A DNA stretch of 64,000 nt from Bufo bufo (GCF_905171765.1 NC_053392.1:411112299-411176298); one strand, 5' to 3'. Shown: positions 46,428 to 57,980, counted from the stretch's first letter. Numbers and translations: made by a program. Notes: generated by a model from the sequence alone, not told the origin.

Positions 46428-46689
46428 GTTAACATAGACAATACAGGCTATTAACCATGCTTATCCTGTGTCTGAGTTAACCTTTCAGTTCCCAGAGACA
46501 CACCCAAGGCTTACCACCCACAGTTTAACCATTTGAAAGGCAGATATTGGTTCTCCCAAACCATGCCCTTCTCACAATACATATAACAAAACATTTGGTT
46601 AAATGAACCAGAACCATAAGGTCATGGAGATACCGGGTTCCAACATTATAAAGTAGATAAGGTCCCAACAGTATGTATTGAGAGTGCCT

Positions 46690-47208
46690 TTAAGCACACC
46701 ATGGTTGCCAAATAGAGAGGAGCAACCCAAGTGTTAGGTACTTTAAGTATAAGCCTTTGCCATACATGTCTAAGTCATCTCTACTGATCAGGTGGGTTAT
46801 TCGTACTTGTGAGCATGTCTCATGAAGGGTCCCGTAAACCTTTTCCTGAGGGTGAGCAGTTTCTATGGAGTTTCCAGGGGTCCCATATGCGAGCAAACAT
46901 ATGTGGTGTGTTTTGTTCCCAATGCACTAGTTGTTCTACTCTAAAGATGTGGTCGCATCTGGTTAGACATTGCACTATGGTGGTCTTCCAGTTGGCTGCT
47001 ATGAGGATTCCATCTGCAGCTAGCAGATGATGGTATAGCTGCATCTCGTATCGTTTGTTGTATGAGGAGGCAGGAATACCTAGTAGGCATGGGGGTTATT
47101 TTCTTTCAATGCAGAAATGACATTGGGGATCATACATCCTTCCAGTATTGTTGCAGTAGGGGGCATGCCCCACCATATGTGCAGGAAAGTGCCCAACTCT
47201 TTTGCCAC
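46690..47208 (-). pseudogene. L1 ORF2 C-terminus with zinc-knuckle-like motif, copy 3
   Basis: Minus strand: CWRCGKRVGHFPAHMVGHAP YCNN pattern, with the Cys/His spacing CX2C...H...C of L1 ORF2 C-termini, starting across the MITE junction. Followed by TIRDAAIPSSA and ALGTKHTTYVCSHMGP in broken frames, ending near 46690. The motif is split by the hAT MITE between 'ICWR' (48021) and this piece. Confidence 0.75.
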
Positions 47209-47216
47209 ATCTCCAG

Positions 47217-48012
47217 TAGTGATGAGCGGAAGGGGCTATATTCGAATTTGCAATATTTTACGAATATTTGGGCGAATACTGATCACATATTCGCAAATTC
47301 AAGATCATTTTCTTAATTGCGAAAAATCGGCAATGTAATATTTGCGTAATGCGCGCGAAACACAGGCATGGGTCACTTTTGCTACATTTTCCAAGCTCTT
47401 AGAAGTTTCCTGAGACTGAAGAAAATGGTTGGCACGGCAGAACATTAAAAATGGCAGTTAGAGTGCTCCAAGATATTCGCGATTGCGCTAATCGGCACTA
47501 ATGATGAGAATATTTTGGCGCAATACGTGAAACTTCATATTTTAGCAGGTCTACATGTATGTATGGACAGCAGAAGCTATCACACTACCTAACGCACTGC
47601 AAGAGCTACACTATATCAGGATATAACCTACAGTGACTATCTCCCTCTAACTATCTGTATTATATATATAAGCTATCTATCTAATGTAGTGTGGAAAACA
47701 CAGAGCATAGCAATGACACTGCTGTCTCTCAGAACTTTAAAAACTGTAGAAAATGGCTGCTGGGGAGTTTCTTATATAGTAAGGGGTAGGCAACTTTCCT
47801 ATTGGTTGCTAGAGATGTTGCTAAGCTCAGACAAATACATTTCAGCCTTCTCATTGGCCCACAAGCAAGAAGGGAGGTTACTGATGAAAAAAAATAATCT
47901 AGATTATTCGAAATTACGAATATATATCACTATATTCTAAATATTCGCGAATTCTCGAAGTGCCGATATTCGAGATTAATATTCGCGATTCGAATATTCG
48001 CGCCCAACACTA
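47217..48012. mobile_element. hAT MITE (tagtgatgagcgg end), 796 bp, TSD atctccag
   Basis: Starts tagtgatgagcggaagg and ends gcgcccaacacta. Flanked by atctccag at 47209-47216 and 48013-48020. AT-rich with many attcgcgaat-type palindromes. A relative lies at 50976. Non-coding. Confidence 0.92.
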
Positions 48013-48020
48013 ATCTCCAG

Positions 48021-48350
48021 CAGATTGGGGATGTGGTTGGGTAGATCTTTTGTAAGCGGATTGGGGTGTAATACCACCTTGTTAGCAGCTTATAATAGTT
48101 CTCCTTCACCCTAACACATCTAGAGACTTTTGCACTTCTTGTTTAGTAAAAACCATCTTTAAATCTGCTTCCCATTGCCTGATAAAAGAAGGTGTTGAGG
48201 GTAGTTGTTCCTGTATCAATAGTGAGTATATAACAGATATTATCTTGGTCGGTTCTTTAACAGACAATACCATGTTTTCGAAAAGGGAAGGAGGGGTTCA
48301 ACATGTCGGTTGTATGTCTCTGGCATATCGTGGGCTATGTGTTATTTGAA
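48021..48350 (-). pseudogene. L1 ORF2 fragment, copy 3
   Basis: Minus strand: MVLSVKEPTKIISVIYSLLI, QLPSTPSFIRQWEADLKMVF and, after a frame change, VKENYYKLLTRWYYTPIRLQ then KIYPTTSPICWR. This is the typical run-up to the C-terminal zinc knuckle of L1 ORF2. Interrupted on the right by the 11.4-kb hAT interval. Confidence 0.85.
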
Positions 48351-48759
48351 AGTATGATCAAAGATGGCCTTGCGGTTCACCCGGCGGTCGTTTCGCGGCA
48401 AACTTTTCTCGTTCGTGATTTGCCGAACATGAGAACATATGGCGATGTCCGCCGGCGCCATATTCTTTTGCACTGCGCCGAACTTTGACCCATGACACAT
48501 CCATCAGGTGGACTAGGACAGCCAATTGAGATGTTTCAGCACATGGACACACCCCCTACCCTATAAATAAACCCGATCTGGCCGCCATTTTACATTCAGT
48601 CTTTTGCCAGTGTAGGGAGAGGTTGCTGTGTGGAGCAGGGACAGGCTGTTAGGGACACCAAACGATAGCTAATAGGGCCACAAAAGTCTGTTTAAGGACT
48701 GGTATAGGTGTGCTATCGATAGGTGTGACATACTGAGGAGTGTGATATACTTTCTAACA

Positions 48760-49270
48760 TAGAAAGTATATTACAGTGCAATTGTATTGTGCAGCAGTTG
48801 TGTGCGGTTCTGCAGTGATAACGCAGCTATACAGAGGGACAAACGCTATTGGAATACTTAATTGCAACTGGTGTGATATACCAGTTGCCCCTAAAAAATA
48901 CTGATTGAAGCAGAGGTGTGATATACCTATAATATAATTTCTATGACTTCATGATTTCAGATGGAAAAAATTCTATGACAAACGCTATTGGAACAACTAG
49001 ATGCAACTGGTGTGATATACCAGTTGCCCCCCCAAAAAACTGATTGAGGCAGGGATGTGATATACCTATAATATAATTTCTATATAGTGCATTTGTATTG
49101 TGTAGTAGTTGTGTGCGGTTCTGATAAGATACCTCAGCTATACAGAGGGACAAACGTTATTGGAACAACTAATTGCAACTGGTGTGATATACCTGTTTCC
49201 CCCCCAAAAACTGATTAAGGGGTTTGATATACCTGCTTGCAGCAAATAATCATTAAGGGGTTCTATATAC
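48760..49270. repeat. Tandem repeat with gtgtgatataccag motif
   Basis: Two to three degenerate units of about 180-190 bp sharing gggacaaacgctattggaac, gcaactggtgtgatatacc and cctataatataatttctat. Located upstream of the partial transposase, in hAT subterminal position. Confidence 0.75.
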
Positions 49271-49320
49271 CTGCTTCCACAAATACTGCTCTTCTATAGG
49301 GACTTTGTCACAGGGTCATT

Positions 49321-50613
49321 TTGAAAATGACAGGCAGAGGAAGAGGCAGGCCATTCCGCAGGGGTGGTAGGGGTTGGGCAGGTGCACCAGGCCGGAGCCT
49401 AAGTGGGAAGTTGGAGAAGGTACATGCGATTACATCAAAGGACGCACCAGAGTTGGTTGAGTGGCTCCGCTTCTGCACCCTCCTCATCCTCTGTATCTGC
49501 ACCCTCCTCACTCTCTGCTGTGTGCACCCTCAAAGACACCACCACCACCATAGCCCTTCCACTAGAGTCAGAGGAATTATTTTCCCATACATTCCCAGAC
49601 CTTACCGATGCGCAGCCATTCTTGGCATCGGATGAGGAAGAGGAGGTAGCAACGGCTGCCACCCAGCGGTCTGACGACAGTACCACGACAGTCATGTGGG
49701 TGCCCACAAGAGAAGAAGAGGAGGGGAGTTCAGAGGGAGAGACAGTGCAGCAGATAGGGAGGAGAAGGAAGAGAAGCATTAGAACTCTCAGTGCACAGGA
49801 GGCAAAAAGCAGACTGCAAATGTATCTGGAGCGAGCCATCCACCATGCACGGTCACATCTTGCGCTCCCAGGACGCCGACACATGGCTCCGCAGTGTGGG
49901 CTTTTTTTAATGTGTCAGCTGCTGACAATAGTGTTGCCATCTACAGCCTGTGCTGTCAACGCATAAGTCGCGGTAAGCCCAACACTCACCTAGGGACGAC
50001 CGCCTTAAGAAGGCACCTGGCCTCCCATCATCACCGGGCCCAGTGGGAGCAACACCGTCAGAACCAACAAAGCCACACTCACGGAGCTCCACGTCCTGCC
50101 TCCTCTCCTTCTCCTCTCTCCTCCCATTTGTCCTCCATTCCACCTTCCACCGTGCCGTCGTCGCGTTCATCTGGCAAAAGGCAGGCTTCCGTGGCCCAAA
50201 TGTTCGAACGTAAAAAGTTGATGACGCCGGATAACCCTCTTGCCCAACAGCTGACCGCCGGCTTGTCGGAACTGCTAGCCCGCCAACTACTGCCATATAA
50301 ACTGGTGGACTCGGAGGCCTTTAGAAAATTTGTGGCCATTTTCACACCGCAATGGAAGGTCCCCAGAAGGAACTATTTCTCCCAGAAGGGCATCCCAGAT
50401 CTATATGGCCACGTTCAGCGGCAAGTGAATGTATCTCTGGCACACAGTGTCGGTGCCAAGATACATCTGACCACAGACACGTGGTCTAGCAAACATGGGC
50501 AGTTAAGGTACATAACTTTTACTGCTCACTGGGTGAACCTTCTGATGGCTGGATCTCAGAGGAATGAGGCATGGATCTCAGAGGAATTCAACACCTATGA
50601 CGACCATGTTTAA
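49321..50613 (+). pseudogene. hAT transposase, N-terminal part only (BED finger)
   Basis: Start near 49321-49327 with MTGRGRGRPFRRGGRG, a basic RG-rich N-terminus like hAT 2. After a frameshift near 49440 an acidic region follows (FLASDEEEEVATAATQ). The BED domain (49894 onward) reads VWAFFNVSAADNSVAIYSLC then CQRISRGK and LRRHLASHHH; the first zinc Cys of the CX2C pair appears as Tyr (tac). Further on: SVAQMFERKKLMT, FVAIFTPQWKVPRRNYFSQK, HLTTDTWSSKHGQLRY (first catalytic Asp) and HWVN. Ends at 50613 without the second Asp or C-terminal block, so at least two thirds of the catalytic domain is gone. Not functional as a transposase. Confidence 0.85.
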
Positions 50614-50699
50614 TTGAATATCACCTATTACCATTGGGAGTTTAATCAAGAGGGGGATTTCGTTTTTAATTTTTTTTAGTTCTTTTAAACATATGTATT

Positions 50700-50975
50700 T
50701 GACATGTATTTGTACTGGCCTGCAGTAAAATTGATATCCAATGACCGTCTAATATACCTCCAGCCACATAATGACTTGATCTTTTCAGTACATTAAATGC
50801 ATATTTTTTGGGGCCTTTAATGTAACTGGCCAACAGTAAAATTGTTATACGGTGACCGCCTAATGTACCTCCAGCCACATAATCACTTGATGTTTTCTGT
50901 CCGGTGAATGCCTAATATTTGGGGCCTGTACTCCACTGGCCTGCAGTAAAATTGATATCCAATGACCGTCTAATA
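50700..50975. repeat. Tandem repeat with ctggcctgcagtaaaattg
   Basis: Two and a half degenerate units (about 115 bp) with gtaaaattgatatccaatga and cctccagccacataatgact, immediately before the hAT MITE at 50976. Confidence 0.8.
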
Positions 50976-51679
50976 TAGTGATGAGCGGCATGGGCAATAT
51001 TCGAATTCTCAATATTTCGCGAATATTTTCGTCATATATTCGCGAATTCGAGATTATATTCTTGATTCCGAAAATCGGCAATGTAATATTCGCTTAATGC
51101 GCGTGAAATACAGGCGTGGGTCACTTATGCTAAATTTTTCAAGATGGTATAAGTTTCCTGAGACTGGAGAAAATGGTTGGCACGGCAGAACATTAGAATA
51201 GCTTTATATGCAGATAGAGTGCTCCAATATATTTGCGCTTGCGAATTTTCGGCAATAGTAAGGGGTAGGCAACTTTTCTATTGGTTGCTAGGGATGTTGC
51301 TAAGCTGTGACAAAGCCTTCTCATTGGCCCACAAGCTAGAAGAAGGGAGGCATGATCACCTGATGTGTACTGTGTAGAGTTGAGCGAACACCTGGATGTT
51401 CGGGTTCGAGAAGTTCGGCCGAACTTCCCGGAAATGTTCGGGTTCGGGATCCGAACCCGAACCGAACTTCGTCCCGAACCCGAACCTCATTGAAGTCAAT
51501 GGGGACCCGAACTTTTGGGCACTAAAAAGGCTGTAAAACAGCCCAGGAAAGAGCTAGAGGGCTGCAAAAGGCAGCAACATGTAGGTAAATCCCCTGCAAA
51601 CAAATGTGGATAGGGAAATGAATTAAAATTAAAATTAAAAAAATAAAAATGAACCAATATCAATTGGACAGAGGTCCCA

Positions 51680-52855
51680 TAGCAGAGAATCTGGCTTCAC
51701 ATCAGCAGAGAATCAGTCTCTTTATGCCATAGCAAAGAATCTGGCTTCATGTCAGCACAGAATCAGTCTCTTCATGCCATAGCAGAGAATCTGGCTTCAT
51801 ATCAGCACAGAATCAGTCTTCATGTTATAGCAGAGAATCAGGCTTCACGTCACCCACCACTGGAACAGGCCACTGTCACACATTTAGGCCCCGGCACCCA
51901 GACAGAGGAGAGCGGTCCCGTAACAGAGAATCTGGCCTTATGTCAGCACAGAATCTGTCTTCATGTCATAGCAGAGAATCAGGCTTCACGTCACCCACCA
52001 CTGGAACAGGCCACTGTCACACATTTAGGCCCTGGCACCCAGACAGAGTAGAGCGGTCCCATAACAGAGAATCTGGCCTTATGTCAGCGCAGAATCTGTC
52101 TTCATGTCATAGCAGAAAATCAGGCTTCACGTCACCCACCACTGGAACAGGCCACTGTCACACATTTAGGCCCAGGCACCCAGGCAGAGGAGAGAGGTCG
52201 CGTAACAGAGAATCTTTCTTCATGTCATAGCAGAGAATCAGGCTTCACGTCACCCACCACTGGAACAGGCCACTGTCACACATTTAGGCCCCGGCACCCA
52301 GACAGAGGAGAGCGGTCCCGTAACAGAGAATCTGGCCTTATGTCAGCGCAGAATCTGTCTTCATGTCATAGCAGAAAATCAGGCTTCACGTCACCCACCA
52401 CTGGAACAGGCCACTGTCACACATTTAGGCCCAGGCACCCAGGCAGAGGAGAGAGGTCGCGTAACAGAGAATCTTTCTTCATGTCATAGCAGAGAATCAG
52501 GCTTCACGTCACCCACCACTGGAACAGGCCACTGTCACACATTTAGGCCCCGGCACCCAGACAGAGGAGAGCGGTCCCGTAACAGAGAATCTGGCCTTAT
52601 GTCAGCACAGAATCTGTCTTCATGTCATAGCAGAGAATCAGGCTTCACGTCACCCACCACTGGAACAGGCCACTGTCACATATTTAGGCCCAGGCACCCA
52701 GGCAGAGGAGAGAGGTCGCGTAACAGAGAATCTGGCTTCATGTCAGCACAGAATAAGTCTTCATGTCATAGCAGAGAATCAGGCTTCACGTCACCCACCA
52801 CTGGAACAGGCCACTGTCACACATTTAGGCCCCGGCACCCAGACAGAGGAGAGGT
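51680..52855. repeat. Tandem array, about 140-bp unit
   Basis: Eight units beginning agcagagaatcaggcttcac near 51830, 51970, 52112, 52230, 52371, 52491, 52629 and 52769; spacing about 140 bp with two shorter units of about 118-120 bp. The unit contains cacccaccactggaacaggc and cacatttaggccccggcacc. Lies between the transposase 3' end and the left terminus of hAT 2. Confidence 0.92.
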
Positions 52856-52970
52856 TCATTCAACTTTGGGTTGCCCTGCAATATAATGGTAAAATGAAAT
52901 TAAAAATAGTATTGAATGAGGAAGTGCCCTGGAGTAGAATAATATATTGTTAAGGGGAGGTAGTTAATAT

Positions 52971-55900
52971 CTAATCTGCACAAGGGATGGACAGGTCCTG
53001 TGGGATCCATGCCTGGTTCATTTTTATTAACGTCAGCTTGTCCACATTGGCTGTAGACAGGCGGCTGCGTTTGTCTGTAATGACGCCCCCTGCCGTGCTG
53101 AATACACGTTCAGACAAAACGCTGGCCGCCGGGCAGGCCAGCACCTCCAAGGCATAAAAGGCTAGCTCTGGCCACGTGGACAATTTGGAGACCCAGAAGT
53201 TGAATGGGGCCGAACCATCAGTCAGTACGTGGAGGGGTGTGCACAGGTACTGTTCCACCATGTTAGTGAAATGTTGCCTCCTGCTAACACGTTCCGTATC
53301 AGGTGGTGGTGCAGTTAGCTGTGGCGTGGTGACAAAACTTTTCCACATCTCTGCCATGCTAACCCTGCCCTCAGAGGAGCTGGCCGTGACACAGCTGCGT
53401 TGGCGACCTCTTGCTCCTCCTCCGCCTTCGCCTTGTGCTTCCACTGGTTCCCCTGTGACATTTGGGAATGCTCTCAGTAGCGCGTCTACCAACGTGCGCT
53501 TGTACTCGCGCATCTTCCTATCACGCTCCAGTGTAGGAAGTAAGGTGGGCACATTGTCTTTGTACCGTGGATCCAGCAGGATGGCAACCCAGTAGTCCGC
53601 ACACGTTAAAATGTGGGCAACTCTGCTGTCGTTGCGCAGGCACTGCAGCATGTAGTCGCTCATGTGTGCCAGGCTGCCCAGAGGTAAGGACAAGCTGTCC
53701 TCTGTGGGAGGCGTATCGTCATCGTCCTGTGTTTCCCCCCAGCCACGCACCAGTGATGGGCCCGAGCTGCTTTGGGTGCCACCCCGCTGTGAACATGCTT
53801 CATCCTCATCCTCCTCCACCTCCTCCTCATCCTCGTCCTCCAGTAGTGGGCCCTGTCTGGCCACATTTGTACCTGGCCTCTGGTGTTGCAAAAAACCTCC
53901 CTCTGAGTCACTTCGAAGAGACTGGCCTGAAAGTGCTAAAAATGACCCCTCTTCCTCCTCTTCCTCCTGGGCCACCTCCTCTTCCATCATCGCCCTAAGT
54001 GTTTTCTCAAGGAGACATAGAAGTGGTATTGTAACGCTGATAACGGCGTCATCGCCACTGGCCATGTTGGTGGAGTACTTGAAACAGCGCAACAGGGCAC
54101 ACAGGTCTCACATGGAGGCCCAGTCATTGGTGGTGAAGTGTGTCTGATCCACAGTGCGACTGACCCGTGCGTGCTGCAGCTGAAACTCCACTATGGCCTG
54201 CTGCTGCTCGCACAGTCTGTCCAGCATATGCAAGGTGGAGTTCCACCTGGTGGGTACGTCGCATATGAGGCGGTGAGCGGGAAGGCCGAAGTTACGCAGC
54301 TCTGACATGTCGGGGTAGTTGCGAATGAACTTCTGCACCACCAAATTCAGCACATGCGCCAGGCAAGGGATGTGCGTCAAACCGGCTAGTCCCAGAGCTG
54401 CAACGAGATTTCGCCCATTATCGCACACCACCAGGCCGGGCTTGAGGCTCACCGGCAGCAACCACTCGTCGGTCTGTTGTTCTGTACCCCGCCACAACTC
54501 CTGTGCGGTGTGGGGCCTGTCCCCCAAACATATGAGTTTCAGAATGGCCTGCTGACGTTTACCCCGGGCTGTGCTGAAGTTGGTGGTGAAGGTGTGTGGC
54601 TGACTGGATGAGCAGGAGGAAGAAGAGGAGGAGGAAGCTGAGTAGGAGGAGGAGGAGACAGGAGGCAAAGAATGTTGCCCTGCGATCCTTGGTGGCGGAA
54701 GGACGTGCGCCAAACAGCTCTCCGCCTGGTGCCCAGCCGCCACTACATTTACCCAGTGTGCAGTTAGGGAGATATAGCGTCCCTGGCCGTGCTTACTGGT
54801 CCACGTATCTGTGGTTAGGTGGACCTTGCCACAGATGGCGTTGCGCAGTGCACACTTGATTTTATCGGACACTTGTTTGTGCAGGGAAGGCACGGCTCTC
54901 TTGGAGAAGTAGTGGCGGCTGGGAACAACATACTGTGGGACAGCAAGCGACATGAGCTGTTTGAAGCTGTGTGTGTCCACCAGCCTAAATGACAGCATTT
55001 CATAGGCCAGTAGTTTAGAAATGCTGGCATTCAGGGCCAGGGATCGAGGGTGGCTAGGTGGGAATTTACGCTTTCTCTCAAATGTTTGTGAGATGGAGAG
55101 CTGAACGCTGCCGTGTGACATGGTTGAGATGCTTGGTGATGCAGGTGGTGGTGTTGGTGGTACATCCCATGTTTGATGGGCGGCAGGTGCCAACGTTCCT
55201 CCAGAGGTAAAGGAAGAGGCCGAGGCGGCGGCAGCAGCAGCAGAAGAGGCTGAGGCGGCGGCAGCAGCAGAAGAGGCCGAGGCAGCAGCAGCAGAAGAGG
55301 CCGAGGCGGCAGCAGCAGAAGAGGCAGCAGGGGGAGCCTGAGTGACTTCCTTGTTTTTAAGGTATTTACTCCACTGCAGTTTATGCTTTGCATGCAGGTG
55401 CCTGGTCATGCAGGTTGTGCTAAGGTTCAGAACGTTAATGCCTCGCTTCAGGCTCTGATGGCACAGCGTGCAAACCACTCGGGTCTTGTCGTCAGCACAT
55501 TGTTTGAAGAAGTGCCATGCCAGGGAACTCCTTGAAGCTGCCTTTGGGGTGCTCGGTCCCAGATGGCGGCGGTCAGTAGCAGGCGGAGTCTCTTGGCGGC
55601 GGGTGTTCTGATTTTGCCCACTGCTCCCTCTTTTGCTACGCTGTTGGCTCGGTCTCACCACTGCCTCTTCCTCCGAACTGTGAAAGTCAGTGGCACGACC
55701 TTCATTCCATGTGGGGTCTAGGACCTCATCGTCCCCGGCATCGTCTTCCACCCAGTCTTGATCCCTGACCTCCTATTCAGTCTGCACACTGCAGAAAGAC
55801 GCAGCAGTTGGCACCTGTGTTTCGTCATCATCAGAGACGTGCTGAGGTGGTATTCCCATGTCCTCATCATCAGGAAACATAAGTGGTTGTGCGTTAGTGC

Positions 55901-56372
55901 ATTCTATCTCTTCCCCCCCTGGTGAAGAGCTAGGTGGATGCCCTTGGAAAACCCTGGCAGCAGAGTCTTCAAACAGCATAAGAGACTGCTACATAACTTG
56001 AGGCTCAGACAGTTTCCCTGATATGCATGGGGGTGATGTGACAGACTGATGGGCTTGGTTTTCATGCGCCATCTGTGCGCTTTCTGCAGAAGACTGGGTG
56101 GGAGATAATGTGAACGTGCTGGATGCACTGTCGACCACCCAATTGACTAATGTCTGTACCTGCTCAGGCCTTACCATCCTTAGAACGGCATTGGGCCCCA
56201 CCAAATATGGCTGTAAATTCTGGCGGCTACTGGGACCTGAGGTAGTTGGTACACTAGGACGTGTGGCTGTGGCAGAACGGCCACGTCCTCTCCCAGCACC
56301 AGAGGGTCCACTAACACCACCACGACCATGTCCACGTCCTCGTCCGCATCCCTTATTAGATGTTTTCCTCAT
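52971..56372 (-). pseudogene. hAT 2 transposase (BED, RNase H-like, dimerisation), 1133 codons, three in-frame stops
   Basis: ATG at 56372 (MRKTSNKGCGRGRGHGRG). One frame runs to the stop at 52971, broken only by TAG (55989-55991), TAG (55773-55775) and TGA (54108-54110). Domains: RG-rich N-terminus; an acidic linker; a BED zinc finger (WHFFKQC, CTLC, HLHAKH; about 55520-55370); an Ala/Ser repeat (55330-55210); a DNA-binding/RNase H part with YVVPSRHYFSKRAVPSLHK, HLTTDTWTSKHGQGRY (first catalytic Asp), VCDNGRN (second Asp) and CLAHVLNLVV; a large insertion domain; and the C-terminal block STWPELAFYALEVLACPAAS followed by SERVFSTAGG, which in hATs contains the acidic residue. No frameshift seen. 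Function: cut-and-paste transposition. Confidence 0.93.
55215..55335. repeat. Trinucleotide-rich repeat in the transposase
   Basis: gcagcagaagaggccgaggc units. On the minus strand they encode an Ala/Ser run (SSAAAASASS pattern). Likely length-variable between copies. Confidence 0.85.
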
Positions 56373-56389
56373 TGTTCCCGTTCACCACA

Positions 56390-57360
56390 ATTTTGAGAGT
56401 GGCAAATTTGGGAATAGTTTTTCAACGCAGAAAAAAAAATGTGCTTTTACGGTCACTACAAATAACTTGACCAGCTAAAACAGTACAGATTTGCTCGAAT
56501 AGAAATGTGAGACCTGTTTTTTTTTTGCACTGTGTGACAGGTTAAGGTTTAATCACAGAATCAGACTTCTATCTGCACGGTAGCGTGTGTCTTAGGTTTT
56601 TCTGAATGACACTATCAGTACCTTCAATGTAAGATATCCTTTTTGAGATAGATTTCAAGTAGGCCTCAAATACCAGAAACTAGTTATTTTGAGAATGGCA
56701 AATTTGGGAATAGTTTTTCAACCCAGAAAAAAAAATGTGCTTTTACGGTCGCTACAAATAACTTGACCAGCTAAAACAGTACAGATTTGCTTGAATAGAA
56801 ATGTGAGACCTGTTTTTTTTTGCACTGTGTGACAGGTTAAGGTTTAATTACAGAATCAGACTTCTATCTGCACGGTAGCGTGTGTCTTAGGTTTTTCTGA
56901 ATGACACTATTAGTACCTTCAATGTAAGATATCCTTTTTGGGATAGATTTCAAGTAGGCCTCAAATACCAGAAACTAGTTATTTTGAGAATGGCAAATTT
57001 GGGAATAGTTTTTCAACCCAGAACAAAAAGTGTGCTTTTACCGTCACTACAAATAACTTGACCAGCTAAAACAGTACAGATTTGGTTGAATAGAAATGTC
57101 AGGTCTATTTTTTAGGCGCTGGGTGACAGGCTCAACTTGCCCCTGATGTAGTATATGGCCAAAAAATAACCACACTGTTGATGGTTAAATGCACTTGGGT
57201 GACACAGGCTCAGCCTGCACCAGATGTAGTATATGGCCAAAAAATAATCAGACTGTTGATGGTTAAATGCACTTCGGTGACACAGGCTCAGCCTGCAGCT
57301 GATGTAGGATATAGCACAAAATAACCACACTATTGATGGTTAAATACACTTGGTGATAGC
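56390..57360. repeat. Two tandem blocks upstream of the hAT 2 transposase
   Basis: Three copies of a unit of about 295-299 bp starting tttgagaatggcaaatttgg (56391, 56690, 56984), the last truncated. Then three copies of about 75 bp (57110-57360) with gatgtagtatatggccaaaa and ttgatggttaaatgcac. In hATs such blocks often bind transposase, but that is inference here. Confidence 0.9.
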
Positions 57361-57980
57361 TTGTGCTGGCGCACCACAAGTCACAAAATGGCCGCCGATC
57401 ACCCCAGAAAAAAAGTGATCTAAAAACACTCTGGGCAGCCTCAAAAAAGTGAGCAAGTCAATATTAGCACTTCAATGATCCACAGCTGCAGATCGATCAC
57501 AGAATGAAGTCTTTTGGAGGAGTTAATCACTGCCTAATCTCGCCCTAACGTCGCAGCTGCAACCTCTCCCTATGCTTCAATCAGCAGAGTGACGTGCAGC
57601 GCAACGTGACCCAAGCTTATATAGAGGCTGGGTCACATGCTGCACTGGCCAATCACAGCCATGCCAATAGTAGGCAAGGCTGTGATGGCCTCTTGGGGCA
57701 AGTAGTATGACGCTTGTTGATTGGCTGCTTTGCAGCCTTTCAAAAAGCGCCAAGAAAGCGCTGAACACCGAACCCGAACACGGATTTTTACGAAAATGTT
57801 TGGGTTCGGGTCCGTGTCACAGACACCCCAAAATTCGGTACGAACCCGAACTATACATTTCGGGTTCGCTCATCCCTAGTACTGTGTTAAAAAAAAAAAC
57901 ATGAATATTAGATTTTACGAATATATAGCACTATATTTTAAATATTCGGGAATTCTCGAAATTCTTTCTAGGCTCCAGCA

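Larger units (their letters stand above)
28463..46576 (-). mobile_element. Gmr1-like Ty3/gypsy retrotransposon, split by two hAT elements
   Basis: Minus strand order: 5' LTR (46576-46436 plus 38595-38529), gag with SCAN-like domain, CCHC knuckle, protease, integrase, then RT and RNase H, then the 3' LTR (28679-28463). Integrase upstream of RT is the signature of the Gmr1 lineage and unlike ordinary gypsy. The hAT at 32195-38472 lies in gag; the hAT at 38596-46427 lies in the 5' LTR. No matching target duplication at the outer LTR ends was found. Confidence 0.85.
38529..46576 (-). repeat. 5' LTR of the Gmr1-like element, split by a hAT
   Basis: The two LTR pieces are 38529-38595 (tgcaaacctcacttactcc to gttaacat) and 46428-46576 (gttaacatagacaatacagg to cccttctcaca). 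Together they are colinear with 28463-28679. The 8 bp gttaacat is present in both pieces because it is the hAT target duplication. Everything between belongs to the hAT. Confidence 0.82.
51375..57878 (-). mobile_element. hAT 2: near-complete autonomous hAT transposon, 6.5 kb, TSD gtactgtg
   Basis: Termini tagagttgagcgaac and gttcgctcatcccta are imperfect inverted repeats. Flanked by gtactgtg at 51367-51374 and 57879-57886. Subterminal regions rich in cgggttcggg-type motifs on both sides (51400-51500 and 57760-57870). Carries a full-length transposase on the minus strand and satellite blocks on both sides of it. Confidence 0.95.
50976..57960. mobile_element. hAT MITE (tagtgatgagcgg end), split by hAT 2, right end lost
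   Basis: Left end tagtgatgagcggcatgggc at 50976 follows gtctaata. The left part shares attggttgctagggatgttg and ctcattggcccacaag with the 47217 MITE. After hAT 2 it resumes at 57887 (atgaatattagattttacg) and breaks off near 57960 after gaattctcgaa. No right TSD. Confidence 0.75.

Noticed and set aside
51680..52855. CRISPR-like array
   Set aside because: Units are 118-142 bp with no unique spacers, and the context is a eukaryotic transposon.
51749..52886. Open frames of about 95-100 residues in a repeat
   Set aside because: They are the reading of the 140-bp satellite in hAT 2.
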